Numbered from the stretch's first letter, positions 16,142 to 25,260 are shown. The stretch: 48,735 bases of DNA from RBG-16-66-20 sp036262835 (GCA_036262835.1 DATAID010000011.1:1-48735); one strand, 5' to 3'. Numbers and translations: made by a program. Notes: a model not told the origin generated them from the sequence alone.

Positions 16142-16751
16142 AGCCGAGACGGTGCGCTGGTACGAGGAGAATGTGCGGCGCTTCGGCTACGACTACCGCA
16201 GCCTCGGCTTCGGGCACAGGAAGTCCCAGGAGAAGCGCTTCGAGGCGGTGCTCGGGCATGCGCCGCTGCACGGCCGCAGCGTCCTCGATGCGGGCTGCGG
16301 CTTCGGCGACCTGCTGCCGTTCCTGCTCGAGCGGGGCGTGCGCCCGCGCTACAGCGGCATCGACATCTGCCCGCCGATGATCGAGCGCTGCCAGCGGCGC
16401 TTTCCGGCGAGCGCCCGCCGCTTCGTCATCAGCGACGTCCTCGATTACCGCCCCCGGCAGCGCTTCGACCACGTGGTGGCGAGCGGCCTCTTCGGCCTGA
16501 ACGTGCCGGGCGCCGCCGAGCGCGTGCGACCGACCCTCGAGATCCTCTTCGACTGGTGCCGCATCGGGCTGGTCGTCAATTTCCTGTCCAAGCGCACGCG
16601 GGCGCCGGCGCGCTCGCGCCTGTACCTCGATCCCGGGGAGATGCTGCGCTGCGCGCTTCGCCTCACGCCGGCCGTGCGGCTCGACCACAGCTACATGCCC
16701 AACGACTTCACCCTTCACCTGTATCGCACCCCCGCGTGGGAGGTCACGTAA
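16128..16751 (+). CDS. Class I SAM-dependent methyltransferase
   Basis: The 207-residue protein carries the S-adenosylmethionine-binding motif VLDAGCGFGD at about residues 53-62, the acidic GIDICPPMIE after strand 2 and VISDVLDY after strand 3. These are typical of class I methyltransferases. It starts with GTG inside the 3' end of wbqC and ends with TAA overlapping the ATG of the PIG-L gene (TAATG). The target is unknown and could be a sugar hydroxyl, a carboxylate or an acyl precursor of the same operon. Confidence 0.85.
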   Translation: MLRPEAETVRWYEENVRRFGYDYRSLGFGHRKSQEKRFEAVLGHAPLHGRSVLDAGCGFGDLLPFLLERGVRPRYSGIDICPPMIERCQRRFPASARRFVISDVLDYRPRQRFDHVVASGLFGLNVPGAAERVRPTLEILFDWCRIGLVVNFLSKRTRAPARSRLYLDPGEMLRCALRLTPAVRLDHSYMPNDFTLHLYRTPAWEVT

Positions 16752-17416
16752 TGAACGCTATGACTGCACCGGGTGCCTCGGCGCTGAGCTCGCGCTACGC
16801 CGGCAAGACCGTGCTCGCGATCGGTGCGCACCCGGACGACCTGGAGATCGGCGTCGGCGGGTCGCTCGCGCGCTTCGCCCGCGCCGGCGCCCACATCGTG
16901 ATGGCGGTGGTCTCCGTGCCGAGCGACTACGACACGCGCTTCGCCGAGGCGCGCGAAGGCGCAAGGATCATCGGCGCGGAGCTGCGCGTGCTCATGGAGG
17001 GCGGCTGCCGCCGCGTCGAGGACCTGAAGAGCTACGAGCTCGTCGCGATGCTCGACCGGCTCATTCACGAGTTCTCGCCGGCCGCGGTGATCACGCACGG
17101 CAACGCGGACTTCCACCGCGACCACCTGCTCGTGCACAACGCCTGCGTGCCGACGCAGCGGCTGCGCTACTTCGACTTCTTCTGCTTCCACCCGAGCATG
17201 TGCCGGCCGGTGCCGACCTCGTTCAGCCCGCGCGCCTACGTCGACGTCTCCGACACGATCGACACCAAGATGCAGTCGATCATGGCGCATGCCAGCCAGT
17301 TCGGCGGCCGGCGCCTGTCGACCGACATGTACCGCGAGTTCGCGCACCTGCAGGGCCGCCTGGTCGGCGTCGAGTACGCCGAGGGGCTCGACGTCCTGCG
17401 CATGATTCTCGCCTAG
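16751..17416 (+). CDS. PIG-L family deacetylase
   Basis: The 221-residue protein is a zinc-dependent de-N-acetylase of the GlcNAc-PI de-N-acetylase family. The first metal motif is AIGAHPDDLEIG (H27, D29, D30). The second is HGNADFHRDH at about residues 116-125, with the third metal-binding histidine. Such enzymes free the amine of an N-acetyl sugar. In this operon a free amine could then be re-acylated by the neighbouring GNAT or the ACP-linked system. The ATG at 16751 is chosen because it overlaps the TAA of the preceding gene, although the frame is open further upstream. Confidence 0.9.
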   Translation: MNAMTAPGASALSSRYAGKTVLAIGAHPDDLEIGVGGSLARFARAGAHIVMAVVSVPSDYDTRFAEAREGARIIGAELRVLMEGGCRRVEDLKSYELVAMLDRLIHEFSPAAVITHGNADFHRDHLLVHNACVPTQRLRYFDFFCFHPSMCRPVPTSFSPRAYVDVSDTIDTKMQSIMAHASQFGGRRLSTDMYREFAHLQGRLVGVEYAEGLDVLRMILA

Positions 17417-17425
17417 AGGCGCGAC

Positions 17426-18580
17426 ATGACGGTCCGTGAATTCCGCCGCGAGGATACCGCCCAGACCGCGGAGCTCTGGCTGCGCCTCTTTCGCGGCCAG
17501 GAGCGCCCCGCGCCCCAGGCGCTGCGCGACTATTTCCAGCTCGTCTTTTTCGGCGCGCCGCGGCGCGACGAGGCGCTGCCCTCGCTCGTGTACGAGGAGC
17601 ACGGACGGATCCTCGGCTTCCTCGGGGTGATGCCGCGCCAGATGCGCTACCGCGGCACGCCGGTGCGCGTCGCCGTGGTGACGCAGATCATGGCCGACGA
17701 GCGCGCCCGCAATCGCTACGCGGCCCTCGCGCTAGCGCGCCGCTGCCTCGCCGGGCCGCAGGACCTGACGCTCGGCGACGGCTCGAACGAGTCCGCCGAC
17801 CGGCTCTGGCGCGGCTTTGGCGCCGAAGTCGCGCGCCTGTACAACCTCAACTGGCTGCGCCTGCTGCGCCCCTTCCAGTACCTGGCGGCGCTCGCGCGCG
17901 AGCGGCCCGGGCTCGCCGCCCTGGCGAGATCGTTCGCGCTCGCCTGCCGCGCGGCCGACGCCGTGCTCGCGCTCGGTCCGGGATCGCTCAGGCTGCCCGC
18001 CCGCGAGGATGGCCTCGTTGCGGAAGACGCCGCGCCGGCCGTGCTTGCCCGCGGCATCGGCGAGCTCTCCGGCGACCGCTCGCTCACCGCCGCCGACGAC
18101 CCGGCCACGCTTGCCTGGCTGCTCGAGCGCGCGACCGAGAAAGGCATTCACGGCGCGCCCGTGCGCAAGCTGCTGCGCGATCGCGACGGCGGCATCGCCG
18201 GCTGGTACTTCTTCTATGCGCGCCGGGGCGGCATCGCCCAGGTGCTGCAGGTGGCGGCAAGGCCGGGGCGCATGCGTGACGTCCTGCACCGCCTGTTCCG
18301 CGAGGCGCGCCAGCGCGGCGCCGTCGCGGTGACCGGCCAGCTCGATCCCCGCCACATGACCGATTTCGCCGCCGCCGGCTGCCGCTTCGCCTGGCCCGGC
18401 TACAGCGTGATCGCGCATTCGCGCCGGCCCGAGCTGATGGCGGCGATCCACCGCGGCGACGCCTGGCTCACGCGCCTGGAAGGCGAGTGGTGGGCGCGCT
18501 TCTCCGACCCCTGCTGGTCGGCGCTGGAGCCCGCCAACTCCGAAGGAGTGCCCGCATGTGCGGCATCGCAGGCTTCGTGA
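17426..18580 (+). CDS. GNAT-family N-acyltransferase-like protein
   Basis: The 384-residue protein begins MTVREFRREDTAQTAELWLR, a typical GNAT start. The fold continues with YEEHGRILGFLGVMPRQMRYRG and a VAVVTQIMADERARNRYAALAL acyl-CoA-binding-like segment. A second half (about 215-370) looks like another degenerate acyltransferase domain, with GIAGWYFFYARRGGIAQVLQ. Double-GNAT proteins of this length are common in polysaccharide loci and transfer acyl groups to amines. The gene begins 9 bp after the deacetylase gene, and its 3' end overlaps asnB by 25 bp. Acyl donor and acceptor are unknown. Confidence 0.7.
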   Translation: MTVREFRREDTAQTAELWLRLFRGQERPAPQALRDYFQLVFFGAPRRDEALPSLVYEEHGRILGFLGVMPRQMRYRGTPVRVAVVTQIMADERARNRYAALALARRCLAGPQDLTLGDGSNESADRLWRGFGAEVARLYNLNWLRLLRPFQYLAALARERPGLAALARSFALACRAADAVLALGPGSLRLPAREDGLVAEDAAPAVLARGIGELSGDRSLTAADDPATLAWLLERATEKGIHGAPVRKLLRDRDGGIAGWYFFYARRGGIAQVLQVAARPGRMRDVLHRLFREARQRGAVAVTGQLDPRHMTDFAAAGCRFAWPGYSVIAHSRRPELMAAIHRGDAWLTRLEGEWWARFSDPCWSALEPANSEGVPACAASQAS

Positions 18581-20487
18581 ACCGCGACGGCGCGCCGGCC
18601 GAGCGCGCGCCGCTCGAGCGCATGATCGCGCCGATCCGCTACCGCGGCCCGGACGAGGGCGGCCTGTGGACCGGCGGCGCGGTCGGGCTCGCGCACGCGC
18701 GCCTCTCGATCATCGACCTCTCGGGCGGCCGCCAGCCGATGCAGATCGCCAACGGCGACTACACGATCACGTTCAACGGCGAGATCTTCAACTACGTCGA
18801 ATTGCGCAAGGCGCTGCTCGAGCGCGGCCACAAGGTGGTGTCCGACTCGGATACGGAGGTCATCCTCCACCTGTATCGCGAGAAGGGCGAGGCGTGCGTC
18901 GACGAGCTGAACGGCGAGTTCGCGTTCGCGATCTGGGACGCGCGCCGCCAGCGCCTCTTCGCCGCGCGCGACCGCATGGGGGTGCGCCCGCTCTACTACT
19001 GCGCGACACCCGGCGCGTTTCTGTTCGCCTCCGAGGCGAAGGCGATCCTCGCGCATCCTGCCGCGCCGCGGCGCCTCGACGCGGCGGGCCTCGACCAGGT
19101 GTTCACCTGGTGGTGCACGCTGCCGCCGCGCACGCTCTTCGAGGGCATCCGCGAGCTCCCGCCCGGGCACAGCCTGACGGTCCGCGGCGGAGCGGTGTCG
19201 GTGAAGCCGTACTGGGTGCTGAAATATTCGGAAAAGAAGCAGGATGAAAACGCCTCCGCGGAAGAGCTGCTCGAGCTTCTCACCGATGCGACCCGCATCC
19301 GGCTGCGCGCCGACGTGCCGGTGGGCGCCTACCTGTCGGGGGGCCTGGACTCGAGCCTCGTCACCGCGCTCGCGCGCCGGGTGTCGAGCGCCCCGCTCAA
19401 GACCTTCTCGATCACGTTCGAGGACCCGGAGTTCGACGAGAGCGCACACCAGCAGGAGGTCGCGCGCATGCTCGGCACCGAGCACCAGGCGGTGCGCTGC
19501 ACCGAGGACGACATCGGCCGCGTCTTCCCCGAGGTGGTCTGGCACGCCGAAAAGCCGATCCTGCGCACGGCGCCCGCGCCGCTCTACCTGCTTTCGCGCC
19601 TGGTGCGCCGCAGCGGCCACAAGGTGGTGCTGACCGGCGAGGGCTCCGATGAAATCCTCGGCGGCTACGACATCTTCAAGGAAGCCAAGGTGCGCCGCTT
19701 CTGCGCGGCGCAGCCCGGCTCGCGCCTGCGCCCGCATCTGCTCAAGCGCCTGTATCCCTACCTGCCGCGCCTGCAATCGCAGCCCGTCGCCTGGCTGCGG
19801 GCGTTCTTCAAGACTTCCGGAATCGAGAACCCCTTCTTCTCGCACTTGCCGCGCTGGGAGATGACGTCGTCCCTGAAGGGGTTTTATTCGGATGCCTTGA
19901 GAAGTGAAATCGGCAAGCACAACCAGTACGCGGATCTCGAGCGACAGTTGCCCGAGAGCTATGCCGATTGGGACGGCTTCAGCCGCGCGCAGTACCTCGA
20001 AGCCTCGATGCTGCTGCCGGGCTACATCCTCTCCTCGCAGGGCGACCGCGTCGCGATGGCGCACGCGGTCGAGGGACGCTTCCCGTTCCTCGATCATCGC
20101 GTGGTCGAGTTCGCCAACGCGCTGCCCGCGCGCCTGAAGATGAGGGTGCTCGAGGAGAAGTACCTGCTGCGGCGCTGCGCGCGCGGCCTCGTGCCGCGCT
20201 CGGTCTGCGAGCGGCGCAAGCAGCCCTACCGCGCGCCCGATGCGCGCAGCTTCTTCGGCCGCAGCGCGCGCCACTACACCGAGGCGCTGCTCGCGCCCGC
20301 GCGCGTGCGCCAGTACGGCCTTTTCGAGCCCGCCGCGGTGACGCGGCTGCTCGAGAAATGCCGCGCCGGACGCGCCGCCGGCGCGAAGGACAACATGGCG
20401 CTCGTCGGCATCCTTTCCAGCCAGCTGTTCATGGCCCAGTACATGGACCCCGCCCGACCCCCCCCAACCCAGGGACCCGCCCTATGA
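18556..20487 (+). CDS. asnB: Glutamine-hydrolysing asparagine synthase-like amidotransferase
   Basis: The 643-residue protein has the N-terminal nucleophile glutaminase domain starting with C2 (MCGIAGF) and containing FNGEIFNY. The C-terminal ATP pyrophosphatase domain has the PP-loop SGGLDSS at about residues 262-268 and GEGSDEILGGYD. Classical AsnB amidates aspartate. Homologues in surface-glycan clusters are thought to amidate other carboxylates such as uronic acids. Placement between an acyltransferase gene and an ACP gene, together with the AlgD-like gene nearby, favours a glycan role. The start is at ATG 18556, which leaves Cys2 exposed after methionine removal. The 3' end overlaps the ACP gene by 4 bp. 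Confidence 0.9.
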   Translation: MCGIAGFVNRDGAPAERAPLERMIAPIRYRGPDEGGLWTGGAVGLAHARLSIIDLSGGRQPMQIANGDYTITFNGEIFNYVELRKALLERGHKVVSDSDTEVILHLYREKGEACVDELNGEFAFAIWDARRQRLFAARDRMGVRPLYYCATPGAFLFASEAKAILAHPAAPRRLDAAGLDQVFTWWCTLPPRTLFEGIRELPPGHSLTVRGGAVSVKPYWVLKYSEKKQDENASAEELLELLTDATRIRLRADVPVGAYLSGGLDSSLVTALARRVSSAPLKTFSITFEDPEFDESAHQQEVARMLGTEHQAVRCTEDDIGRVFPEVVWHAEKPILRTAPAPLYLLSRLVRRSGHKVVLTGEGSDEILGGYDIFKEAKVRRFCAAQPGSRLRPHLLKRLYPYLPRLQSQPVAWLRAFFKTSGIENPFFSHLPRWEMTSSLKGFYSDALRSEIGKHNQYADLERQLPESYADWDGFSRAQYLEASMLLPGYILSSQGDRVAMAHAVEGRFPFLDHRVVEFANALPARLKMRVLEEKYLLRRCARGLVPRSVCERRKQPYRAPDARSFFGRSARHYTEALLAPARVRQYGLFEPAAVTRLLEKCRAGRAAGAKDNMALVGILSSQLFMAQYMDPARPPPTQGPAL

Positions 20488-20741
20488 AAAGCGAAATCCG
20501 CCACTTCATCGTAGAGAACTATCTTTTCGGCCGCGACAACGGCTTTGGCGAGGAAGAGTCGTTCCTCGACCGCGGCATCCTCGATTCGACCGGCGTGATG
20601 GAGCTGATCGCCTTCATCGAGGGCCGCTTCGGCGTCAAGGTCGAGGACCACGAGCTGCTGCCAGAGAACCTGGACACGCTCTCGAGCCTCGCGCGCTTCA
20701 TCGAGCAGAAGGTCTTTCTCGCCAAGCCCTATGCAGCTTGA
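20484..20741 (+). CDS. Acyl carrier protein
   Basis: The 85-residue acidic helical protein has the phosphopantetheine site LDSTGVMELI with S35. The usual DSL is DST here. The ATG overlaps the end of asnB, and the 3' end overlaps the adenylating ligase gene by 11 bp. Such a pair normally works together: the ligase activates an acid as an adenylate and loads it on the carrier for transfer. The housekeeping acpP sits with fatty-acid genes, so this is a dedicated carrier for the locus. Confidence 0.9.
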   Translation: MKSEIRHFIVENYLFGRDNGFGEEESFLDRGILDSTGVMELIAFIEGRFGVKVEDHELLPENLDTLSSLARFIEQKVFLAKPYAA

Positions 20742-22266
20742 ATCGTTCCTCGAGGCGAGCGCGCGCCGCGTGCCCGGCAAGACCGCGCTCGTCGCGGGCC
20801 GGCGGCGCTACTGCTACGCGGAGCTCGAAGCGCTCGCCAACCGCCTCGCCTGGCGGCTGATCGAGCGCGGCGTGGCGCCCGGCCAGCGCGTGCTGGTGCA
20901 GCTCGAGAACTCGGCCGAGGCCGTCGCCGCGATCTTCGGCGTGCTCAAGGCGGGCGCGGTCCTCGTGATGCTGAACCCCGCGGTGAAAAGCGCCAAGCTG
21001 CGCGCGATCGCCCAGGACAGCGGCGCGGCCGTGCTCGTCGCCGCGCGCGCGCGCCTCGCCGCCGCCCGCGATGCCCTGGCCGGCTTCGGCATGCCCGAGC
21101 TGCTCGCCGCCGAGGAACTCGTCGCCGAGGGCAGCGGCGTGCGCGAAGACGCGCCGCCCAAGCGCAGGATCGACCTGGACCTTGCCGCGCTCGTCTATAC
21201 CTCAGGCTCGACCGGCCGCTCCAAGGGCGTGATGCTCACGCACGCCAACATGGTCGCTGCGGCGCGCTCGATCATGCAGTACCTCGAATACCGCGCCGAC
21301 GACGTGATCCTCAACGTCCTGCCCCTGTCGTTCGGCTACGGCCTGTACCAGCCGCTCATGGCCTGCAAGGCCGGCGCCACGCTCGTGCTGGAGCGCTCCT
21401 TCACCTATCCGGCGGCGGTGCTCGGCCTGGTCGCGCGCGAAAAGGTGACCGGGCTGCCGCTCGTGCCGACGATGTCGGCGATCCTCCTGCAGCTAGACCT
21501 CTCGGGCTTCGATCTCTCGAGCCTGCGCTATCTCACCAACGCGGGCGCCGCGCTGCCCTCGAGCCACGTGGCGGGGCTGCGCCGCCTGCTGCCCGCGGCC
21601 CGCCTGTACTCGATGTACGGGCTGGCCGAATGCACGCGCGTCGCCTACCTGCCGCCAGAGGAGCTCGGCCAGCGCCCCGATTCGGTGGGCAAGGCGATTC
21701 CGAACGTGGAGGCCTGGATCGTCGATGAGCGCGGGCGACGCGTCGCCCCGGGCACGGTGGGCGAGCTGGTGGTGCGCGGCGCCAACGTGATGAAAGGCTA
21801 CTGGGGCATGCCCGAGGAGACCGACCGGGTGCTCAAGCCGGGGCCCTATCCGGGCGAGAAGGTCCTGCACACAGGCGATCTTTTTCGCGCCGACGCCGAC
21901 GGCTATCTCTACTACGTCAGCCGCCGCGACGAGATGATCAAGAGCCGCGGCGAGAAGGTGAGCCCGCGCGAGGTGGAGGAGGTTCTCTATGCCCTCGAAG
22001 GCGTCGCCGAGGCTGCCGTGATCGGGGTGCCCGACCGCATCCTCGGCCACGCGGTGAAGGCGGTGATCGTCGAGCGCGAGGGCTGGCGCCTCACCGAGCA
22101 GGACGTGCTGCGGCACTGCCGCGCGCGCCTCGAGGATTTCATGGTGCCCAAGGTGGTCGAGTTCCGCTCGCGGCTGCCGAAAACCGACTCCGGCAAGGTG
22201 GCGCGCCGGATGCTGGCCGGCGAAGGCCGGGGCGAGGACCGAAACGAAGTGAAGGAGGCGGCATGA
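20731..22266 (+). CDS. ANL-superfamily adenylate-forming ligase
   Basis: The 511-residue enzyme activates a carboxylic acid with ATP and passes it to a thiol, probably the adjacent carrier protein. The phosphate-binding loop is YTSGSTGRSKGV at about residues 156-167. The core motif YGLAECTRVAYL and the hinge-region HTGDLFRADADGYLYYVSRR follow. The C-terminal catalytic lysine is in LPKTDSGKVARR. The acid may be a fatty acid, hydroxy acid or amino acid, and the sequence does not settle it. The gene overlaps the ACP gene upstream and the NadE-like gene downstream (4 bp), so the three are translationally coupled. Confidence 0.9.
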   Translation: MQLESFLEASARRVPGKTALVAGRRRYCYAELEALANRLAWRLIERGVAPGQRVLVQLENSAEAVAAIFGVLKAGAVLVMLNPAVKSAKLRAIAQDSGAAVLVAARARLAAARDALAGFGMPELLAAEELVAEGSGVREDAPPKRRIDLDLAALVYTSGSTGRSKGVMLTHANMVAAARSIMQYLEYRADDVILNVLPLSFGYGLYQPLMACKAGATLVLERSFTYPAAVLGLVAREKVTGLPLVPTMSAILLQLDLSGFDLSSLRYLTNAGAALPSSHVAGLRRLLPAARLYSMYGLAECTRVAYLPPEELGQRPDSVGKAIPNVEAWIVDERGRRVAPGTVGELVVRGANVMKGYWGMPEETDRVLKPGPYPGEKVLHTGDLFRADADGYLYYVSRRDEMIKSRGEKVSPREVEEVLYALEGVAEAAVIGVPDRILGHAVKAVIVEREGWRLTEQDVLRHCRARLEDFMVPKVVEFRSRLPKTDSGKVARRMLAGEGRGEDRNEVKEAA

Positions 22267-23234
22267 AGCACGAGATTCCCGACGCGCTCGCGATCGACGC
22301 GGAGGCCGAGATCGAGCGCCTGTCGCGCGAGATCCGCGCGCAACTGATGACCCGGCTGCGCCGGCGCGGCGTCGTGCTCGGCCTCTCGGGCGGCATCGAC
22401 TCGAGCGTCTCGGCGGCGCTGTGCGCCCGCGCCCTGGGGCCCGAGCGCGTCTTCGGCCTGTTTCTGCCGGAGCGCGACTCCTCGCCCGAGAGCCTGCGCC
22501 TCGGGCGAGCGCTCGCCGAATCGATCGGCATCGAGAGCGCGCTCGAGGACATCGCGCCGATCCTCGAGGCGGCCGGCTGCTACCGGCGCCGCGACGAGGC
22601 GATCCGCAGCATCGTGCCGGAGTACGACGATCGCTACCAGTGCAAGATCTCGCTGCCGCCGCCGGGCGCGGGCGGCGGCTACCTCCTGCATTCGCTCGTC
22701 GTGCGTTCTCCCGAGGGGCAGGAAAAGCGCGTGCGCCTCACCGCCGAGGCGTATCGCGGCATCGTCGCGGCGACCAACTTCAAGCAGCGCGTGCGCAAGA
22801 TGATGGAGTACTACTATGCGGATCTCTACCACTACGCCGTGGTGGGGACGCCGAACCGGCTCGAGTACGACCAGGGCTTTTTCGTCAAGAACGGCGACGG
22901 AGCGGCGGACCTGAAGCCGATCGCGCACCTCTACAAGAGCCAGGTCTACCAGCTCGCCGCGGCGCTCGGCGTGCCCGAGGAGATCCGCAGCCGGCCGCCG
23001 ACCACGGACACCTACTCGATGGAGCAGTCGCAGGAGGAGTTCTACTTCTCGCTCCCGCTCGTGCAGTTCGACCGTTGCCTGCACGGCCGCGACCACGGCC
23101 TGCAGGCCGAGGAGGTCGCGGCGGCCGCGGGGCTCACCCCCGCGCAGGTGCGCGAGGCGTACCGCCAGATCGACTCGCGCCGGCGCGCCACGCAGTATCT
23201 GCATGCCTCGCCGCTCCTCGCGGAGAGCGTCTAG
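22263..23234 (+). CDS. NAD synthase-like ATP-dependent amidase (NadE family)
   Basis: The 323-residue protein has the ATP pyrophosphatase loop GLSGGIDSSVSAAL at about residues 40-53. It also has the NadE landmarks VVGTPNRLEYDQGFFVKNGDG, PIAHLYKSQVYQLA and RPPTTDTYSMEQ. There is no glutaminase domain, so ammonia would be used directly. NadE-like proteins recur in exopolysaccharide loci. This one may amidate a glycan precursor rather than make NAD. That view is inferred from its place as the last gene of the wbqC operon. Its stop overlaps the stop of the convergent cupin gene in one CTAG. Confidence 0.85.
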   Translation: MKHEIPDALAIDAEAEIERLSREIRAQLMTRLRRRGVVLGLSGGIDSSVSAALCARALGPERVFGLFLPERDSSPESLRLGRALAESIGIESALEDIAPILEAAGCYRRRDEAIRSIVPEYDDRYQCKISLPPPGAGGGYLLHSLVVRSPEGQEKRVRLTAEAYRGIVAATNFKQRVRKMMEYYYADLYHYAVVGTPNRLEYDQGFFVKNGDGAADLKPIAHLYKSQVYQLAAALGVPEEIRSRPPTTDTYSMEQSQEEFYFSLPLVQFDRCLHGRDHGLQAEEVAAAAGLTPAQVREAYRQIDSRRRATQYLHASPLLAESV

Positions 23235-24094
23235 AAAAAAGTAAACGTCCGCTGCACGCGGTCGACGCCGCGCAGAAGCAGGTGCTTCAGCTCGTCGCCG
23301 AACACCGAGGTCCCGACCGGGCTCGGCTCCAGGCCCAGGCGCCTAAGCAACCCGTTGGCGCGGTGCGCATGGGCGCGCCGCGCCGTGGCGCGCGTGCGGA
23401 AGGTGATGCTGAACGAAATGGACACCGCGGGCCCGTTTTGCACCCAGTGCGGCGCGGTGACGGGCACGTGCACGCCCACGCCGGGGGAGAGCACGAACGC
23501 GGCGGCACGGGCGCGGTAGCGCTCGCGAAAGACGAGGTTGCGGTGGGCCCCGCCGTAAAAGTGCTCGAGCTCCTCGACCGAAAGCACGCTGGGGTCGTCG
23601 TTCGGCAGCACGTGAAGGGTCTTGGTGCCGCGCACCTGCAGCAGGAAGTTCTCCTCCGGGTCCATGTGGTAGGGCGTCATCGCGCCGGGCGAGGAGACGA
23701 AGACGAAGGCCTCCCGCTCGTGCATCTCGCGCACGGGCGGCCCGCCGCCCGCGGCCACCTCGGCAAGGCAGCGGTCGAGGAGCGCGCCGTACTCGGGCTC
23801 GACCTCGACGTTCTTCAGTACCATCCAGGAGTTGCACTCCTCGATGCGCCGGATCGTTTCGTCCGGCGAAAGGCCGTTCTGCGGCGTCTTGCGGGGATCG
23901 AGCGTGATCGGCACGTCGCCCGCGTTGTATTCGACCTGGCGGGCCGGCAAGCGGCCGGCCAGCTCGACCAGGCGCGGCAGGCCGAAGAGCCGATGCCCCA
24001 CGAGGCGGTGGCGCACCTCGAAGGCGCGCCGGCCGAAGCGCTGCGCCATCTGCGCCGGGTCGAGCTCGAGCCAGGGCGGCGAGGCGAGGTTCAT
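23231..24094 (-). CDS. Cupin/JmjC-like protein
   Basis: The 287-residue protein contains a double-stranded beta-helix core. TPYHMDPEENFLLQVRGTKT supplies the H-x-D metal pair near residue 150, LHVLPNDDPS follows, and VHVPVTAPHWVQNG supplies the distal histidine. This is the Fe(II)/2-oxoglutarate-dependent hydroxylase pattern of cupin_8/JmjC-like proteins. The start is set at ATG 24094, which overlaps the TGA of the upstream acyltransferase gene (ATGA). The frame is open further upstream, but that is a shadow of that gene. The substrate is unknown. Hydroxylation of an acyl or amino acid group on the glycan is one possibility. Confidence 0.75.
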   Translation of the reverse strand: MNLASPPWLELDPAQMAQRFGRRAFEVRHRLVGHRLFGLPRLVELAGRLPARQVEYNAGDVPITLDPRKTPQNGLSPDETIRRIEECNSWMVLKNVEVEPEYGALLDRCLAEVAAGGGPPVREMHEREAFVFVSSPGAMTPYHMDPEENFLLQVRGTKTLHVLPNDDPSVLSVEELEHFYGGAHRNLVFRERYRARAAAFVLSPGVGVHVPVTAPHWVQNGPAVSISFSITFRTRATARRAHAHRANGLLRRLGLEPSPVGTSVFGDELKHLLLRGVDRVQRTFTFF

Positions 24095-25260
24095 GCGGCC
24101 GCGCTCTTCGCCTGGCGGTAGAGCCAGCGCATCAGGGGCAGCGCCGAGACCATCAGGTCGCCCGGCGCGCGCCCCGTCGCGGTGATGGTGGTGAGCATGG
24201 CGCGTCGGTCGAGCCACAGCCGGTTCACCATGAAGTGGTCGGGCTCCGCGCAGGAATCCATCCATTCGGCCGCTCCCGGCGCGGCGCCCTGCGCGTGAAA
24301 GCGCCGGATGTTCTCCAGCTCGAGCAGCATGCCCGGCGAGTAGCGGCGGAACGCCTCGTCGTAGGCGATCTTGAAGGCAAAAACGCCGCCCTGCGCAACG
24401 AAATTGCACTTGAGCGCGATCGGCCGCCCGGAGAGGAAGAGGCCGAGCATCTCCAGGCGCCCGCGGCGGCCGGCCTCGCCGGCCGCGGAGCAGAAGAAAT
24501 CCAGCGCCGCGGGGCTCGAGCCGAGCGCCGAGCCGCGCTGGCCCTTCCATCCCGAGGCCTCGAGCGCGACGAACTGCTCGATCCAGCGCGGCGCTTCGGC
24601 CGCCGAGCCGCACGCCTGGTAGCGCAGCTCGGCCAGCTCGGCGAGCCGCCGCTCCTGGCGCCGCAGCTCCTTGCGGCTTTGCCCGGTGAGCGCCTCGGCG
24701 AGATAGGCCTCGGCGCCGGCGCGCCGGCGCAGCAGCCCGCGCGTGTGGCGCTCGGCCTCGAACACCGGGCGGCCGGCCTCGGCGAGCGCGCGCGAGAGCG
24801 CGAGCTGAAAGGGGCCCTCGGCGCTGATCCAGCCCCATTCGATCATCGGCGCGGGCGCCTCGCGCTCCAGCCAGCCGAGGAAGGCGGCGAGGCACTCGCG
24901 CGCCCGGCCGGCGCGAACGAGCGGCGTGCAAAGAAAGCAGTGCCGGTGGCGCCACAACCCGAGCATCGGTACGGGCATGCGCCGGTAGTGGCGCCGGCGA
25001 TGCAGCGGAAAGAAGCCGAGCAGGCTCGCCTCCGGATCCTGCCCGCCGCGCTCGAGCACGAGCGCGAAGAACAGCTCTTCTTCCTCGCCGAAGGCGCGCA
25101 CCGCCGGCAGCAGCATCCAGGGCTCGTAGAACACGTTCGGCTCGAGGGCGTGGTGCGCCAGGTCCTCCCAGAGCGGGACGTAGTCGTGCAGGCGCGCGGG
25201 ATCGCGCAGCACGACGACTTCCGTGCGGCCGGCGCTCAGCGGGGCGGGCTGCGGCTGCAT
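24091..25260 (-). CDS. BioF2/FemAB-like GNAT acyltransferase (CelD-like)
   Basis: The 389-residue protein shows the two-lobed GNAT layout of the BioF2/CelD-like acyltransferases of exopolysaccharide loci. N-terminal features are PLWEDLAHHA and NVFYEPWML. The central SRKELRRQERRLAEL helix is typical of the family. The C-terminal lobe contains ALKCNFVAQGGVFAFKIAYD and YSPGMLLELENIRRF. Such enzymes transfer acyl or aminoacyl groups to sugars or lipid-linked intermediates. It is the first gene of a two-gene leftward unit with the cupin protein, with a 4-bp overlap. Donor and acceptor are unknown. Confidence 0.8.
   Translation of the reverse strand: MQPQPAPLSAGRTEVVVLRDPARLHDYVPLWEDLAHHALEPNVFYEPWMLLPAVRAFGEEEELFFALVLERGGQDPEASLLGFFPLHRRRHYRRMPVPMLGLWRHRHCFLCTPLVRAGRARECLAAFLGWLEREAPAPMIEWGWISAEGPFQLALSRALAEAGRPVFEAERHTRGLLRRRAGAEAYLAEALTGQSRKELRRQERRLAELAELRYQACGSAAEAPRWIEQFVALEASGWKGQRGSALGSSPAALDFFCSAAGEAGRRGRLEMLGLFLSGRPIALKCNFVAQGGVFAFKIAYDEAFRRYSPGMLLELENIRRFHAQGAAPGAAEWMDSCAEPDHFMVNRLWLDRRAMLTTITATGRAPGDLMVSALPLMRWLYRQAKSAAA

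Noticed and set aside
23231..23234. Stop codons of convergent genes sharing CTAG (also at 1305-1308; abutting at 13246/13247)
   Set aside because: A curiosity of compact convergent genes. Nothing suggests a function beyond tight packing.
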